Below are positions 1-9,192 of a DNA stretch of 64,000 bases, one piece after another (positions within the stretch are counted from its first letter, which is position 1; each line of letters begins with the position of its first letter). The notes beneath the pieces were generated by a model. The model was not told where the DNA came from and made no database searches. It worked only from the letters and a program-made list of their open reading frames with translations. The position numbers and the translations under genes are program-made. Origin of the DNA: Paraburkholderia phytofirmans PsJN (GTDB lineage: Bacteria > Pseudomonadota > Gammaproteobacteria > Burkholderiales > Burkholderiaceae); contig NC_010681.1 in assembly GCF_000020125.1 (NCBI RefSeq), positions 992,001-1,056,000 of the forward strand, given 5' to 3'.

Positions 1-1
1 G

Positions 2-1141
2 CTCGGCGTTACGGGCGACGTTGCGACCGAGGCCGAGGCCGAACTCAAGCAGCGCCAGTTCGACTACGTGCGCCTGCCGGGCGATCCCGCCGAGCTTCGC
101 GCGGTGCTGGTCGAGCGGAAGGTGGCGCTCGTCAATGCTCACTATTCGCTGACGCTCAGCGACATGTGCGCTTCGCTGAAAATACCGTTCGTCCAGACCG
201 TGCATAACATGTACATGTGGCTCGACGCCGCCGGCAAGGAACAGTGGCGTCGCGTGGATGAAGTGACGGACGCGTATATCTGCGTGTCGGCCAATGTTGC
301 GATGTTCGCGGATGTGAATCTGCGTCTGAGCGCGGAGCGCATGATCGTCGTGCCGAACGGCTGCGACTCGGGCAGCGCAATGCCCTTGCTCGAACCGGAG
401 CGCGACCTCGCGCTGCGCGAGGAGCTCGGATTTCCGGCGGATAGTCCGGTCTTCGTCAACGTCGCCTCGATCAATCCGGTGAAGGGTCAAGGTCTGTTGA
501 TCGACGCGTTTGCGATCGCGCATGCGAAGCGGCCCGACATCCGTCTCGTGATCCTCGGGAAGCACTCGGATGCCGGCTACGCTGCGCGGCTCCAGGAGCG
601 CATCGCGCATCACGGCTTGCAAGGCGTGGTGTCGATGCCCGGCTATCGGTCCGACGTCTATCGATTCGTCGATCTCGCGCGCGCGGTCGTGATGCCGTCC
701 TTTACCGAAGGCTGGAGTCTGGCGATTTCGGAGACGCTTCAGCGCAACGCGCCGGTCATCGCCACCGATGTCGGCGGCGCGCGCGAACAGTTGATCGGCG
801 AAGCAAACACGGTGATTCGCGCCTATCGTGACGACTGGTCGACGCTGGACGGTGCCGAGTTCTATCAGGCCATCGCCAACGAATGGGAACTGCACGCGGT
901 TCGCGACGAACTGGCCAGAACGATGGTCGAGCACGCCGGGCGGCCGGTGCGTCAGCCGCGCGAGAGTTTGCAGCAGTCGTTCCAGTCGATGACACCGACG
1001 GAAGCCTACACGCGGCACGCGGAGATTTTCGCGGCCATCCTGACTCGCACGAACGCCGATTGCGTTCGCTATGCATCGTATCTGCCTCAGCGTCAAAGCC
1101 GTTACTTCAAATTGACCGATGCGCGGCCCGAAGTGGTCTGA
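2..1141 (+). CDS. Glycosyltransferase family 4 (5' end outside window)
   Basis: The reading frame is open from base 2, so the true start lies upstream; the GTG at 68 is internal. The C-terminal half is a GT-B Rossmann domain of the glycosyl transferases group 1 type. It has the donor-domain opening FVNVASINPVKGQGLLIDAF and an EX7E-like segment around SFTEGWSLAISETLQ followed by VIATDVGGAREQL. Such enzymes act in the cytoplasm and add a sugar from a nucleotide donor to a lipid-linked glycan. It sits 27 bp upstream of wecB on the same strand, so the two are probably cotranscribed. Sugar specificity cannot be read from the sequence. Confidence 0.88.
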   Translation, partial: LGVTGDVATEAEAELKQRQFDYVRLPGDPAELRAVLVERKVALVNAHYSLTLSDMCASLKIPFVQTVHNMYMWLDAAGKEQWRRVDEVTDAYICVSANVAMFADVNLRLSAERMIVVPNGCDSGSAMPLLEPERDLALREELGFPADSPVFVNVASINPVKGQGLLIDAFAIAHAKRPDIRLVILGKHSDAGYAARLQERIAHHGLQGVVSMPGYRSDVYRFVDLARAVVMPSFTEGWSLAISETLQRNAPVIATDVGGAREQLIGEANTVIRAYRDDWSTLDGAEFYQAIANEWELHAVRDELARTMVEHAGRPVRQPRESLQQSFQSMTPTEAYTRHAEIFAAILTRTNADCVRYASYLPQRQSRYFKLTDARPEVV

Positions 1142-1168
1142 AGCTGCCGGAACCAAAGGATATCTACC

Positions 1169-2305
1169 ATGGCAAAGAAAAAAGTAGTGGTGTTTGCCGG
1201 CACGCGGCCGGAAGCGATCAAGGTCATCTCGGTGGTGCAGGCGCTGCGCGCGGCGCCCGACGATTTCGACGTGTGCCTGTGCTCGGTCGGTCAGCATCGG
1301 GAAATGCTGATGCAGGCTTTCGCGGACTTCGGCGTGACGCCGGACGCGAGTCTGGACGTGATGTCGCAGAATCAGTCGCTGGCTGGGCTGAGCGCGCGTC
1401 TGTTCACCGCGATCGATGAATTCCTCGCCGCGCAGTCGCCCGACATCATCCTCGTGCAGGGCGATACGATGACCGTTCAGGTGGCGGCGTTGACGGCTTT
1501 CTATCGTCGCATTCGCGTCGGGCACATCGAAGCCGGTTTGCGCAGCCACGACATGGCCGCGCCCTTTCCGGAGGAACTCAATCGACGTGTGGCGTCGCTC
1601 GTGACCGACCTCCATTTCGCGCCGACGGAACTGTCGAAGAAGAATCTGCTGGCGGAGCAGGTGCCCGCGGAACAGATCTTCGTGACCGGCAATACCGTGG
1701 TGGACGCGCTGTATCTGATGCTCGAGCGCCTGAAGAACGAGCATGTCGAGTTGCCGGAGCGAGTCGAGGCCGCACTCGCGGAAGGGCGGCGCATCGTGCT
1801 GGTGACGGGGCATCGTCGTGAGAGTTTCGGACCTGGCTTCGAGAACATCTGCACGGCGTTGCGGACGATCGCCGAGGCGCATCCGGACGTGCGTATCGTC
1901 TATCCGGTGCATATGAATCCGAAGGTCCGGGAGGTCGTCAACCGCGTGCTGAGCGATCAGCCGGGCATCTATCTGGAAGAGCCGCTGACCTACAAGCCGT
2001 TCCAGCGGCTCATGGCGGCGAGTCACATTATCCTGACCGATTCGGGCGGGATTCAGGAGGAAGGGCCCGCGTTGGGCAAGCCGGTTCTCGTGATGCGCGA
2101 TGTGACCGAACGGCCGGAAGGCGTCGAGTCCGGTGTCAACAAACTGGTCGGCACGGATGTGGCCACGATCGTTCGTGAAACCGCGCGTTTGCTCGACGAT
2201 CCCGCTGCCTATCAGGCCATGTCCGCCGGCAAGAACCCGTTTGGCGACGGAACCGCGGGCGCTCAGATCGTCGCCATTCTGAAGTCGAAGTTCGCGCAGT
2301 CCTGA
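1169..2305 (+). CDS. wecB: UDP-N-acetylglucosamine 2-epimerase (non-hydrolysing)
   Basis: 378 residues, the usual WecB length. Converts UDP-GlcNAc to UDP-ManNAc in the cytoplasm. Hallmarks are GTRPEAIKV near the N-terminus, HIEAGLRS, the VTGHRRESFG block, and TDSGGIQEEGPALGKPVLV in the UDP-binding C-terminal domain. AAAGGA lies about 8 bases before the ATG. No wecC (UDP-ManNAc dehydrogenase) lies beside it, so the ManNAc may be used directly or oxidised by an enzyme encoded elsewhere. Confidence 0.95.
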   Translation: MAKKKVVVFAGTRPEAIKVISVVQALRAAPDDFDVCLCSVGQHREMLMQAFADFGVTPDASLDVMSQNQSLAGLSARLFTAIDEFLAAQSPDIILVQGDTMTVQVAALTAFYRRIRVGHIEAGLRSHDMAAPFPEELNRRVASLVTDLHFAPTELSKKNLLAEQVPAEQIFVTGNTVVDALYLMLERLKNEHVELPERVEAALAEGRRIVLVTGHRRESFGPGFENICTALRTIAEAHPDVRIVYPVHMNPKVREVVNRVLSDQPGIYLEEPLTYKPFQRLMAASHIILTDSGGIQEEGPALGKPVLVMRDVTERPEGVESGVNKLVGTDVATIVRETARLLDDPAAYQAMSAGKNPFGDGTAGAQIVAILKSKFAQS

Positions 2306-2425
2306 TTGGCATGGCGCTGACAGTCGCGGGCCGGGCATCGTTGAGTTCGCCCGCTCGCGCTTGCGTCAGCCCGCATTCGGCCGACCGCTGTCAGTGTGCA
2401 AAGTCGTATTGATCGATAAAAAAAT

Positions 2426-3727
2426 ATGAAATCCAATGACCGCACCTGGGCAGCGGGGGCGCCCATCACGGCCGGCCCGAATGCTTCGGTGATCGATGAC
2501 AAGGCCTCCAACGGGATCTGGCTGTTAGCCGTCTTCGCAATCACGCTCGGGCTGACCTTTGCGCGGATGCCGCAACGCCTGACGCAAGGCTTCCTGTGGG
2601 CGGAGGACGTATCGATCTTTCTCAAGGGCGGCTACGAGGAGGGCTTCAGGTCGATATTTGCGCCATACGCGGGCTATCTTCACGCCGTTCCGCGCCTGAT
2701 CGTCGCGGCGTACGCATCACTGGGGTCGCCTGTCCACGCGCCGCTGGTCCTGGCGTGGGTCTGCGCGATCGTGCTGGCCAGCGCCGCAACGCTGCTTTTC
2801 ACTGCCGTGTATCGCCATGTCGGCCGCGTGGCGGCCCTGTGCTTCGCGCTTGCGCTGATTGTCGTCCCTCAGGATGGCGAAATATGGCTGACCGTCACCA
2901 ATCTCCAATGGATCCTCGGGCCTTTGCTGCTCGTTCTGCTCTGGCGGGAATTCGCGGCCAAACAGGTTTTCCCAGCGCGAGTGTTTTATCTCGACGCGGT
3001 GCTAATCGTCCTGCTGGCTCTGACGGGTCCGTTTGGTCTTGTGTTCAGTGTGTTCGTGATTGGGGCTGCTTTTATCAAGGGGCGGCACGAGTGGACAGTT
3101 CGCACTTGGGGCCTGTTTGTCGCATACGGTCTGGCGCTGACGGCCCAAATGGCGTGCCTGGTGCACGCGAGCTCGCAAGGCGGGCTGGTCAATTTTAATC
3201 CGGCGGATTTCCACTGGATCAGTTCTTTCCTGCGGTATTTCGTTCTCGATTTTATAAGTCCGGCTTCGTTGAACGATAAATGGAGCGTTGGCATGCGTAT
3301 AGGCGTGTCGCTTATCGCTATCGCATGTTGCGGTTTTGCGCTGTACAAGACGCCCGGCAATTACCGCTTTGCGTGTGTCGCACTTCTTTTTCTCGCCGTG
3401 CTGTTCTGGGTACTTGGCATAGCCCGGTTTGGCCGCACGGATCTCCCCATGCGATGGTCGATGGGCGGATCGAGATATCTCTACGTGCCGTTCGTGTTCT
3501 GCTTCTGGGCATTGGTCATTTGCCTTTCAAAGGCGAATGGCATCGGTGCCAAACTGGTAGCGGGTGCGCCGCTCCTGCTGATCTGTTTTTCCAGCGCGTC
3601 GGGTTTTGCGAGCGGGAAATGGCCCGCGACGAATATAACGTCGCTAGTGACCGGTGATGCTGTTTCGTACCGGTTATTGCCACCGCCTGGCGATTCATTC
3701 GGCACGACCATCAGGACCGTGCGGTAA
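2426..3727 (+). CDS. Multi-span membrane protein, GT-C-like, paralogue A
   Basis: 433 residues with roughly ten hydrophobic segments and no family I can name with certainty. The N-terminal loop after the first span carries WAED (residues 58-61), then PYAGYLHAVPRLI. An acidic pair in the first extracytoplasmic loop is typical of GT-C polyprenyl-phosphate-sugar glycosyltransferases, so I infer such a role (inference only). It is clearly homologous to the 419-residue protein at 5097-6356: both share WAED, PYAGYLHAVPRL and WLTVTNLQW in the same order. The acyltransferase gene lies between the two paralogues. The 3' half appears less GC-rich than its neighbours. Confidence 0.8.
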   Translation: MKSNDRTWAAGAPITAGPNASVIDDKASNGIWLLAVFAITLGLTFARMPQRLTQGFLWAEDVSIFLKGGYEEGFRSIFAPYAGYLHAVPRLIVAAYASLGSPVHAPLVLAWVCAIVLASAATLLFTAVYRHVGRVAALCFALALIVVPQDGEIWLTVTNLQWILGPLLLVLLWREFAAKQVFPARVFYLDAVLIVLLALTGPFGLVFSVFVIGAAFIKGRHEWTVRTWGLFVAYGLALTAQMACLVHASSQGGLVNFNPADFHWISSFLRYFVLDFISPASLNDKWSVGMRIGVSLIAIACCGFALYKTPGNYRFACVALLFLAVLFWVLGIARFGRTDLPMRWSMGGSRYLYVPFVFCFWALVICLSKANGIGAKLVAGAPLLLICFSSASGFASGKWPATNITSLVTGDAVSYRLLPPPGDSFGTTIRTVR

Positions 3728-3924
3728 GGCGCCGTTAGCGCCGCGTGGCGTCGGAAAATCGACCTATTGTCGCGGCAGATAACGCTGCGCAAAAAGGCTC
3801 GCTTCATCAATTGACGTGGGGCATTGGGGAGATTCCGCTCCCGCCGGATCGTGGGAAGGGAAAAATGCCGGAAAATCACTGGTAAAATCGTTATCTCAGA
3901 AATAGGCGGCGGGAGAAGCGATTT

Positions 3925-5088
3925 ATGGTGAATTCGGTAGACGCGGGAAAGGACCGAGCGCCGTCGCTGGACATGCTGCGCGGCTATGCGGCCTTGATCG
4001 TCGTTTTCGCGCATACCACGGTGGCAGGGCTTTACAAGGTCGAGCCGCTGTGGGGATGGCTGAAATGGACTCCCCTGCGCGTTTTGTGGGCCGGCCACCA
4101 GGCAGTGATCGTGTTCTTCATGTTGAGCGGCTATGCGCTCGCGCATATGTACGGCGAACTGAAGTCGCGCCGTTATCCTACGTTTGCCGCTGCGCGGATC
4201 ATCCGGCTTTATCCTCCGTTCATTGGTTCGCTCGTGGTCGCCGTCGGCCTGTACTGGCTCGTCGGCCGCGCGGGTTATGTCTGGGAGCGCGGCTGGATGT
4301 ACACGGCGCATCCCGTACTCGACAAGCAGGTGATCTTCGATCATCTGAAAATGATTGGAAGCTACGACACCAGCGCGATCAATCCGCCAATGTGGTCGAT
4401 CGTGCATGAGATGAGATGGTCATTGGCATTCCCCATCATTGCCTTTCTCGTCAACCGCTTTCGATTCAAGGCTGTCATTGCAGCGGTAGTGAGTTCGACG
4501 CTCATCGGTATTGCGGCGCTGGCTGGATCGCCTACCCATATTCCCTGGCCGCTTCAGGATGCGCTTCTGACGACACACTACGGCACGTTCTTCGTCATAG
4601 GTGCGTGGTTTTATTCGCGTCGTTTTCAGATTATCGACAGGGCGACTGCATTGCCGGTCAAGTCACGTGCCATGTGGTGGATCGCGGCGTTGGTCCTGTT
4701 CTCCTATCCGTTCGATAATCCGTGGAGCATCGGTGGACGGATTTTCGGCGACCTCGGGGTCTCAATCGGAGCATTCCTGCTAATGGCGCTGTCCTTCACC
4801 ATCAAGGAAGGGCGTGTTTATTCGATTGGACACTGGTTGGGGAAAATCTCCTACAGCCTGTATCTCAACCACTACGTGATACTGAGCGTGTCGCTGGTGA
4901 TTCTCTATCCCCGCTTTGGGCCGGTTCCTGTCTGGATCGCCACGGTTTGTGGCGCACTGGTTCTCGCGTTCGCAATGAACAGGCTGGTCGAGGTGCCGTC
5001 GCAAAACTGGGCGCGGGCTTTGCGTCGCCGCTGGTCGCCAAAGACGGTTGAGCGTTCGGCAAATAGTGCGAACCTTGTTCAACGATAA
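3925..5088 (+). CDS. Acyltransferase 3 family O-acyltransferase (OafA-like)
   Basis: 387 residues with about ten membrane spans. The N-terminus SLDMLRGYAALIVVFAHT is the family signature, with LRG and the conserved His, and YSLYLNHYVIL occurs near the C-terminus. Members move acetyl or other acyl groups across the inner membrane onto sugars of O-antigen or exopolysaccharide. The gene sits between two paralogous GT-C-like genes and ends 8 bp before the second, which suggests they modify the same glycan. Confidence 0.92.
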   Translation: MVNSVDAGKDRAPSLDMLRGYAALIVVFAHTTVAGLYKVEPLWGWLKWTPLRVLWAGHQAVIVFFMLSGYALAHMYGELKSRRYPTFAAARIIRLYPPFIGSLVVAVGLYWLVGRAGYVWERGWMYTAHPVLDKQVIFDHLKMIGSYDTSAINPPMWSIVHEMRWSLAFPIIAFLVNRFRFKAVIAAVVSSTLIGIAALAGSPTHIPWPLQDALLTTHYGTFFVIGAWFYSRRFQIIDRATALPVKSRAMWWIAALVLFSYPFDNPWSIGGRIFGDLGVSIGAFLLMALSFTIKEGRVYSIGHWLGKISYSLYLNHYVILSVSLVILYPRFGPVPVWIATVCGALVLAFAMNRLVEVPSQNWARALRRRWSPKTVERSANSANLVQR

Positions 5089-5096
5089 CAATAACG

Positions 5097-6356
5097 ATGG
5101 CAGAGATTCAGATAGACCCCGTTTCTAGCATCGAAAATGAGTTGTCACGACGCAGGTCTTTAGTCGATGGTGCTTTCGTCTTCGTTCTCGCTTTCATCGT
5201 GCTATTTATCCGCATGCACGGTCGGCTCACGCGCGGTTACCTGTGGGCTGAAGACGCGCCCATTTTCATCAAGGAAGGTTTCGAACTTGGCGCGCGAGCC
5301 ATCATTACGCCTTATGCAGGATACCTGCATGCGGTGCCGCGCCTGCTGATATACGGCTATACGTGGTTCGGGACGGTTACTTCCACGCCGCATGCATTTG
5401 TCTGGCTTACCACGTCCACCACGCTTGTTTCCTGCCTGTACCTGTATGTGATCGCCGCGCGCTATTTGCCGCGTGCGGGCGCCTATCTGCTCGGTCTGTC
5501 GCCCGTTCTCATTCCTCACAACGGCGAGGCGTGGTTGACCGTCACGAATCTCCAATGGGTGCTGGCGCCCGTGCTTATTGCGATGGTTTGGGACTGCACG
5601 CAGCGCACCGACACGAACCGGATCTTCGGCCGCTGTGTCGCCATCGGTCTGCTTTCGCTGACCGGCCCGTTCAGCATTCTGTTTTCGCCCATTGCCGCGC
5701 TGGGCATCGTGGCTCACCTGAAGCGGTCTGGAAGGCGCCTGTGTTCGTTGCCGCTGCTGGTAGTCGTGGCCGGCGGCGCGGTTCAACTGGCAACGCTACT
5801 GACAAGTCCGCCAAACCATCCGGCAGCGCACGCCGCAAGCGAGTATCTGCACTTCGGCTGGCTGAGCGCTTTTTTCCACTATTTCGTGCTCGACTTCTTA
5901 CTCGCCGATCGGTGGATCAATGGTTTGGGCAAGGGCATGTTTTACGTTTCATTCGCGCTATTCGCCGCAGTGCTGGCGTGTGTGGCGACTTTACCCGGCA
6001 AGTGGCGCAACGCCTGCGTGATTGCGCTCGCGCTCGCCGTCGCCTTCTGGATGCTCGGCGTGGTGCGAAGCGACGCGCCGGAGTTGCCCGTCCGGTGGTC
6101 GGGCGTGAGTGCGCGGTACACCTTCTTTCCGCTCATCCTGTGCATGTGGACGTTCGTCATCGCGGCCGCCAAAAGCAGAATCGCGCTTGCCCGCTACGGC
6201 GCTACGCTCTTCTTATTGCTGATGCTGGTGAACAGCGCATTGCGCTTCGCGGCTCCGTGGTATCCCTACGAGATCGTATCGACGCAAGCCGGCGTTTTCC
6301 TTGTCCACGCGCCGCCCGGCGATGTGTTCCGGGCAGAGGTCAAACCGCTGCGTTGA
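5097..6356 (+). CDS. Multi-span membrane protein, GT-C-like, paralogue B
   Basis: 419 residues, many membrane spans, paralogue of the protein at 2426-3727. Shared landmarks are WAED at residues 50-53, the PYAGYLHAVPRL loop, and WLTVTNLQW. The C-termini also correspond (VHAPPGDVF here, LLPPPGDSFG in the other copy). It starts 8 bp after the acyltransferase stop and is probably cotranscribed with it. The GT-C assignment rests on topology and the acidic pair in the first loop, so it is an inference. Confidence 0.8.
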   Translation: MAEIQIDPVSSIENELSRRRSLVDGAFVFVLAFIVLFIRMHGRLTRGYLWAEDAPIFIKEGFELGARAIITPYAGYLHAVPRLLIYGYTWFGTVTSTPHAFVWLTTSTTLVSCLYLYVIAARYLPRAGAYLLGLSPVLIPHNGEAWLTVTNLQWVLAPVLIAMVWDCTQRTDTNRIFGRCVAIGLLSLTGPFSILFSPIAALGIVAHLKRSGRRLCSLPLLVVVAGGAVQLATLLTSPPNHPAAHAASEYLHFGWLSAFFHYFVLDFLLADRWINGLGKGMFYVSFALFAAVLACVATLPGKWRNACVIALALAVAFWMLGVVRSDAPELPVRWSGVSARYTFFPLILCMWTFVIAAAKSRIALARYGATLFLLLMLVNSALRFAAPWYPYEIVSTQAGVFLVHAPPGDVFRAEVKPLR

Positions 6357-6370
6357 TCGTATGGGCGGAT

Positions 6371-6408
6371 AGTTCGGCTACTTCGGCTACTTCACTTCAC
6401 GCCGAACT
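6371..6408. terminator. Possible bidirectional terminator between convergent genes
   Basis: An 8-bp inverted repeat, AGTTCGGC and GCCGAACT, separated by 22 bases, fills the 53-bp gap between the stops of two convergent genes. There is no clear T-tract, so termination activity is uncertain. Confidence 0.3.
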
Positions 6409-6409
6409 G

Positions 6410-6835
6410 TCAGTGCTTGAAGCTCCACTTCTTGTGCCCCACGTAGCTCGTGAACACCGGTACCGCGACGCCGACGGCATGCGCCAGATCCCGCGCATGC
6501 CAGGTCATGCCCATCCGCGGAAACACGTAGTACGCCAATCCGACGCTTACGGCCCAGGTCTGCACGACGGCAACGAGATTGACGAGCGTAAAGAAGAACA
6601 CCGACCGCCCAGTCGACTGGGTGCTCTTCGTGAACACGAACAGCTTCGCCAGAATGAACGCGGTGATCATCCCCGTGATATACGCGACGACAATGGCGGC
6701 CGAATAAGGCATCCACTTGTTGTAGACAATCCGGCTGCCCCAATTGACCGCCGCGGCAAAGCCGCCGGTCAACAGGAACAGCAGAAAGCTCTTCGAGACG
6801 AAGGTACGCTTGGCAAGTGCATGAACCCGGGTCAT
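6410..6835 (-). CDS. GtrA family membrane protein (putative lipid-linked sugar flippase)
   Basis: 141 residues with four membrane spans. It opens with a short cytoplasmic stretch then FLLFLLTGGFAAAVNW and ends SYVGHKKWSF, the usual GtrA shape. The ATG at 6835 overlaps the stop of the preceding oxidoreductase as ATGA, which fixes the start. GtrA proteins are thought to help translocate polyprenyl-phosphate sugars, and Rv3789 of mycobacteria, linked to arabinan synthesis, belongs to this family. Being last in the operon with DprE1/DprE2-like genes, it could serve polyprenyl-phospho-arabinose (inference). Confidence 0.88.
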   Translation of the reverse strand: MTRVHALAKRTFVSKSFLLFLLTGGFAAAVNWGSRIVYNKWMPYSAAIVVAYITGMITAFILAKLFVFTKSTQSTGRSVFFFTLVNLVAVVQTWAVSVGLAYYVFPRMGMTWHARDLAHAVGVAVPVFTSYVGHKKWSFKH

Positions 6836-8115
6836 ATCATCTTCGCCATCTTGCGCGATAGGCCGATACTCTCCGAGATGCCGCGGTCTTCCGGATAGTA
6901 ATAAGACGTATCGGCCACGAGCAGGCCTTCCACCGGCAACTGGATCGGCGGCAGCCGGTCGAGATAACCCGGCTCGCAAATCGGTTGCGCGAAGCGATAC
7001 CGGCTCGCGCGCACGTCGATGAAATCGTCCGGCTTCAGCGCCGGGTTGATTTTCATCAGATAGCGTTTCACTTTGTCGATGAACGCCGAATCCGGTTCCT
7101 GGTACTTCGGATGTTCGCCCGGAATATAGAACGGCACGTAGACCACGTGATGATCGAGCGGCCGCAGATTCGTGTATTCGACAATGCCCGGAATATCCAT
7201 CTCCGGATCGTTAGTGTTCAGCCAGAAGTTTTCGGTTACCGGTTTCTTCAGCTTCGCGATAATGCACACCACGGCCACGTTCTTGACGCTGCGGAATGCG
7301 TCGAGTATCCCGGTGGGCAGATCCGGCATCACGCGCGGCACATACGGAAGCGGAATCGTACTGATGACCTTGTCGAACGGCAGGAACTCGCCGCCGGCTT
7401 CGATGCCCCTGACTTTACCGTTCTCGATGACGACCTTCTGCGCGGGTGTGCCAAGACGAAACTCGCCGCCGTTGGCCTCGATATAACGGCGCATACCTTC
7501 CAGCAAGGTATCGGAACCGCCTTCGAGATAGCCGAGTTTCTCGTGAAAGAGGTTATAGCGCGAACGACCGATACGGCGAATACGACTCCAGATCCAGGCT
7601 GCCGACAGGTTGTACGCGTAGTCGTAGAACTTGTAGTCGAACAGACGGCGCCACAACACTTCCCACGCTTCTTCACCAATCCAGCGGCGAATCCAGCCCG
7701 TCGCTTCGACGTGGTCGAGCGGCTTCCAGTCGTTGCGCTTGGTCGATAGAAACGCGTGCAGGCCGTAGCGGAATTTGGCTTGCAGGCTGAGTCCCTTGAA
7801 CTTCAGGAGCGCCATCGGGTTGCCCCACGGCTGCACGCGGCCTTGATAGAAGTAGCCCATCTTCGTTTCGCGCCACTGCATTTTTTCTTCGAGTCCGAGC
7901 TCGCGCAGCACTTCGAAGAAAGCGTGGTCGGAAATCGCGTGGAAGTGGTAGTAGCGTTCGATGGAGAGGCCGCCGAAGTCGAAGCACGCGGCCATCCCGC
8001 CAACCCGGTCGTCTGCTTCGAATATGACCGGCTTGCGCCCGTCCTTGACGAGCTGGTAGGCGGCGCCGAGACCCATCGGCCCGGCGCCGAGTACTGCAAT
8101 GCGTTGTTCGCTCAT
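6832..8115 (-). CDS. FAD-dependent oxidoreductase, amine oxidase / UDP-galactopyranose mutase-like
   Basis: 427 residues. The N-terminal dinucleotide-binding fold shows GAGPMGLGAAYQL, then an acidic strand end (FEAD) and RVGGM, typical of flavin amine-oxidase and Glf-like proteins. It also has SERxYH-like residues (IERYYHFH) and a C-terminal FAD motif region RGISESIGLSRKM. True Glf proteins are somewhat shorter, so a furanose mutase role is possible but not shown. It lies 13 bp after the SDR gene and overlaps the GtrA gene, so it is part of the seven-gene operon. Confidence 0.82.
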   Translation of the reverse strand: MSEQRIAVLGAGPMGLGAAYQLVKDGRKPVIFEADDRVGGMAACFDFGGLSIERYYHFHAISDHAFFEVLRELGLEEKMQWRETKMGYFYQGRVQPWGNPMALLKFKGLSLQAKFRYGLHAFLSTKRNDWKPLDHVEATGWIRRWIGEEAWEVLWRRLFDYKFYDYAYNLSAAWIWSRIRRIGRSRYNLFHEKLGYLEGGSDTLLEGMRRYIEANGGEFRLGTPAQKVVIENGKVRGIEAGGEFLPFDKVISTIPLPYVPRVMPDLPTGILDAFRSVKNVAVVCIIAKLKKPVTENFWLNTNDPEMDIPGIVEYTNLRPLDHHVVYVPFYIPGEHPKYQEPDSAFIDKVKRYLMKINPALKPDDFIDVRASRYRFAQPICEPGYLDRLPPIQLPVEGLLVADTSYYYPEDRGISESIGLSRKMAKMI

Positions 8116-8128
8116 AACGTGGCTCTGC

Positions 8129-9067
8129 TCAGAATTCCAGTGCGATGTGGCTGTACGTCGGATCGTTGAAGGTCTCGTCCATGGCCTTGGCGAGCGGCGT
8201 AGCGCGGATCTTGAAGATGCCTTCCCAGTCGATCACTTCGAATTCGTCGCCGGCCGTCAATGCTTTGAGCTGGTCAGCGGTGAACGGCGGGTTCTTGTCG
8301 AAGATGGCATACACCTTCAGCAGAACATAGAAGAGCCCATACGGAATTCGCACGATCGCGCACGGTGCGCGAGTGGCGCGCTTGATCTGGCGGATGATGT
8401 CGATATAGTCCACGCGTTCAAGGCCGGTGATATTGAATGATTGGCCCTTGATGCGCGACTCGATGCAACTGATGATCACATTGCAGAAGTCGCCCACATA
8501 GAGCGGCTGACGCATGTATTTGCCGCTGCCGGGAATCGGGAACACCGGCACACGGTGCATGAAGCGCGACAGCCAGCCGAGATGCTTGCGGTCGAACCAG
8601 CCGAACATCAGCGTGGGCCGCAACACCACGCATTCGATGCCCGAGGCGTGCACGATCTCTTCCTGCTCGCGTTTCGTCTCGGTATAGAAATCCTCGCCCA
8701 CGGAATTTACCACCGAGGAACTGATGTGCACCGTGTACGGAATCTGGTTGCGCTTGATCACGTCGAGCACGTTTCGCGTCGACGTGATGTTGTTGCGAAT
8801 GAATGGTTCGATGGTCGGAGCGCCGATCTGCGCCTGCAGCATCACGACGAGATCCGCGCCTTCGAAGTGCTGCTCCCAACCGCCCGGTTCGGCCAGGTCG
8901 GCATAAATTGCCGTCACGTCGGGATGGACCTTGCGAAGCACTTCCAGGTTGGCTTTGTGCTTGTCGATTACGACCAGATTGTCGTAGCCGCGCGCTTTGA
9001 GGCGCGCAACGAGGTTCTGGCCGACGAGGCCGGCGCCGCCTGGAAGAAGGATGCGGGTTTGGTTCAT
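8129..9067 (-). CDS. NAD-dependent epimerase/dehydratase (extended SDR)
   Basis: 312 residues. Rossmann motif GGAGLVGQNL near the N-terminus, a serine-rich strand HISSSVVNS, and YTETK matching the catalytic YxxxK, so catalytic residues appear intact. Such enzymes modify nucleotide sugars in the cytoplasm. The substrate is unknown. A 125-bp gap separates it from the membrane protein upstream, so an internal promoter is possible. Confidence 0.88.
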   Translation of the reverse strand: MNQTRILLPGGAGLVGQNLVARLKARGYDNLVVIDKHKANLEVLRKVHPDVTAIYADLAEPGGWEQHFEGADLVVMLQAQIGAPTIEPFIRNNITSTRNVLDVIKRNQIPYTVHISSSVVNSVGEDFYTETKREQEEIVHASGIECVVLRPTLMFGWFDRKHLGWLSRFMHRVPVFPIPGSGKYMRQPLYVGDFCNVIISCIESRIKGQSFNITGLERVDYIDIIRQIKRATRAPCAIVRIPYGLFYVLLKVYAIFDKNPPFTADQLKALTAGDEFEVIDWEGIFKIRATPLAKAMDETFNDPTYSHIALEF

Positions 9068-9192
9068 GCGTTAACTCTTTGAATGGGGCGTTCAGCAACT
9101 TTGTAAGGGCTAGATGATACTAGCAAGGCGAGGCATCTCCAGAAACGGCCTGGAAGCGGTTGGAAAGCGCCGGCCGTCGTTACGGGCCGCGT

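Noticed and set aside
2318..2400. CTGACAG/CTGTCAG inverted repeat before the first GT-C-like gene
   Set aside because: Short arms more than 60 bp apart with no T-run; likely chance.
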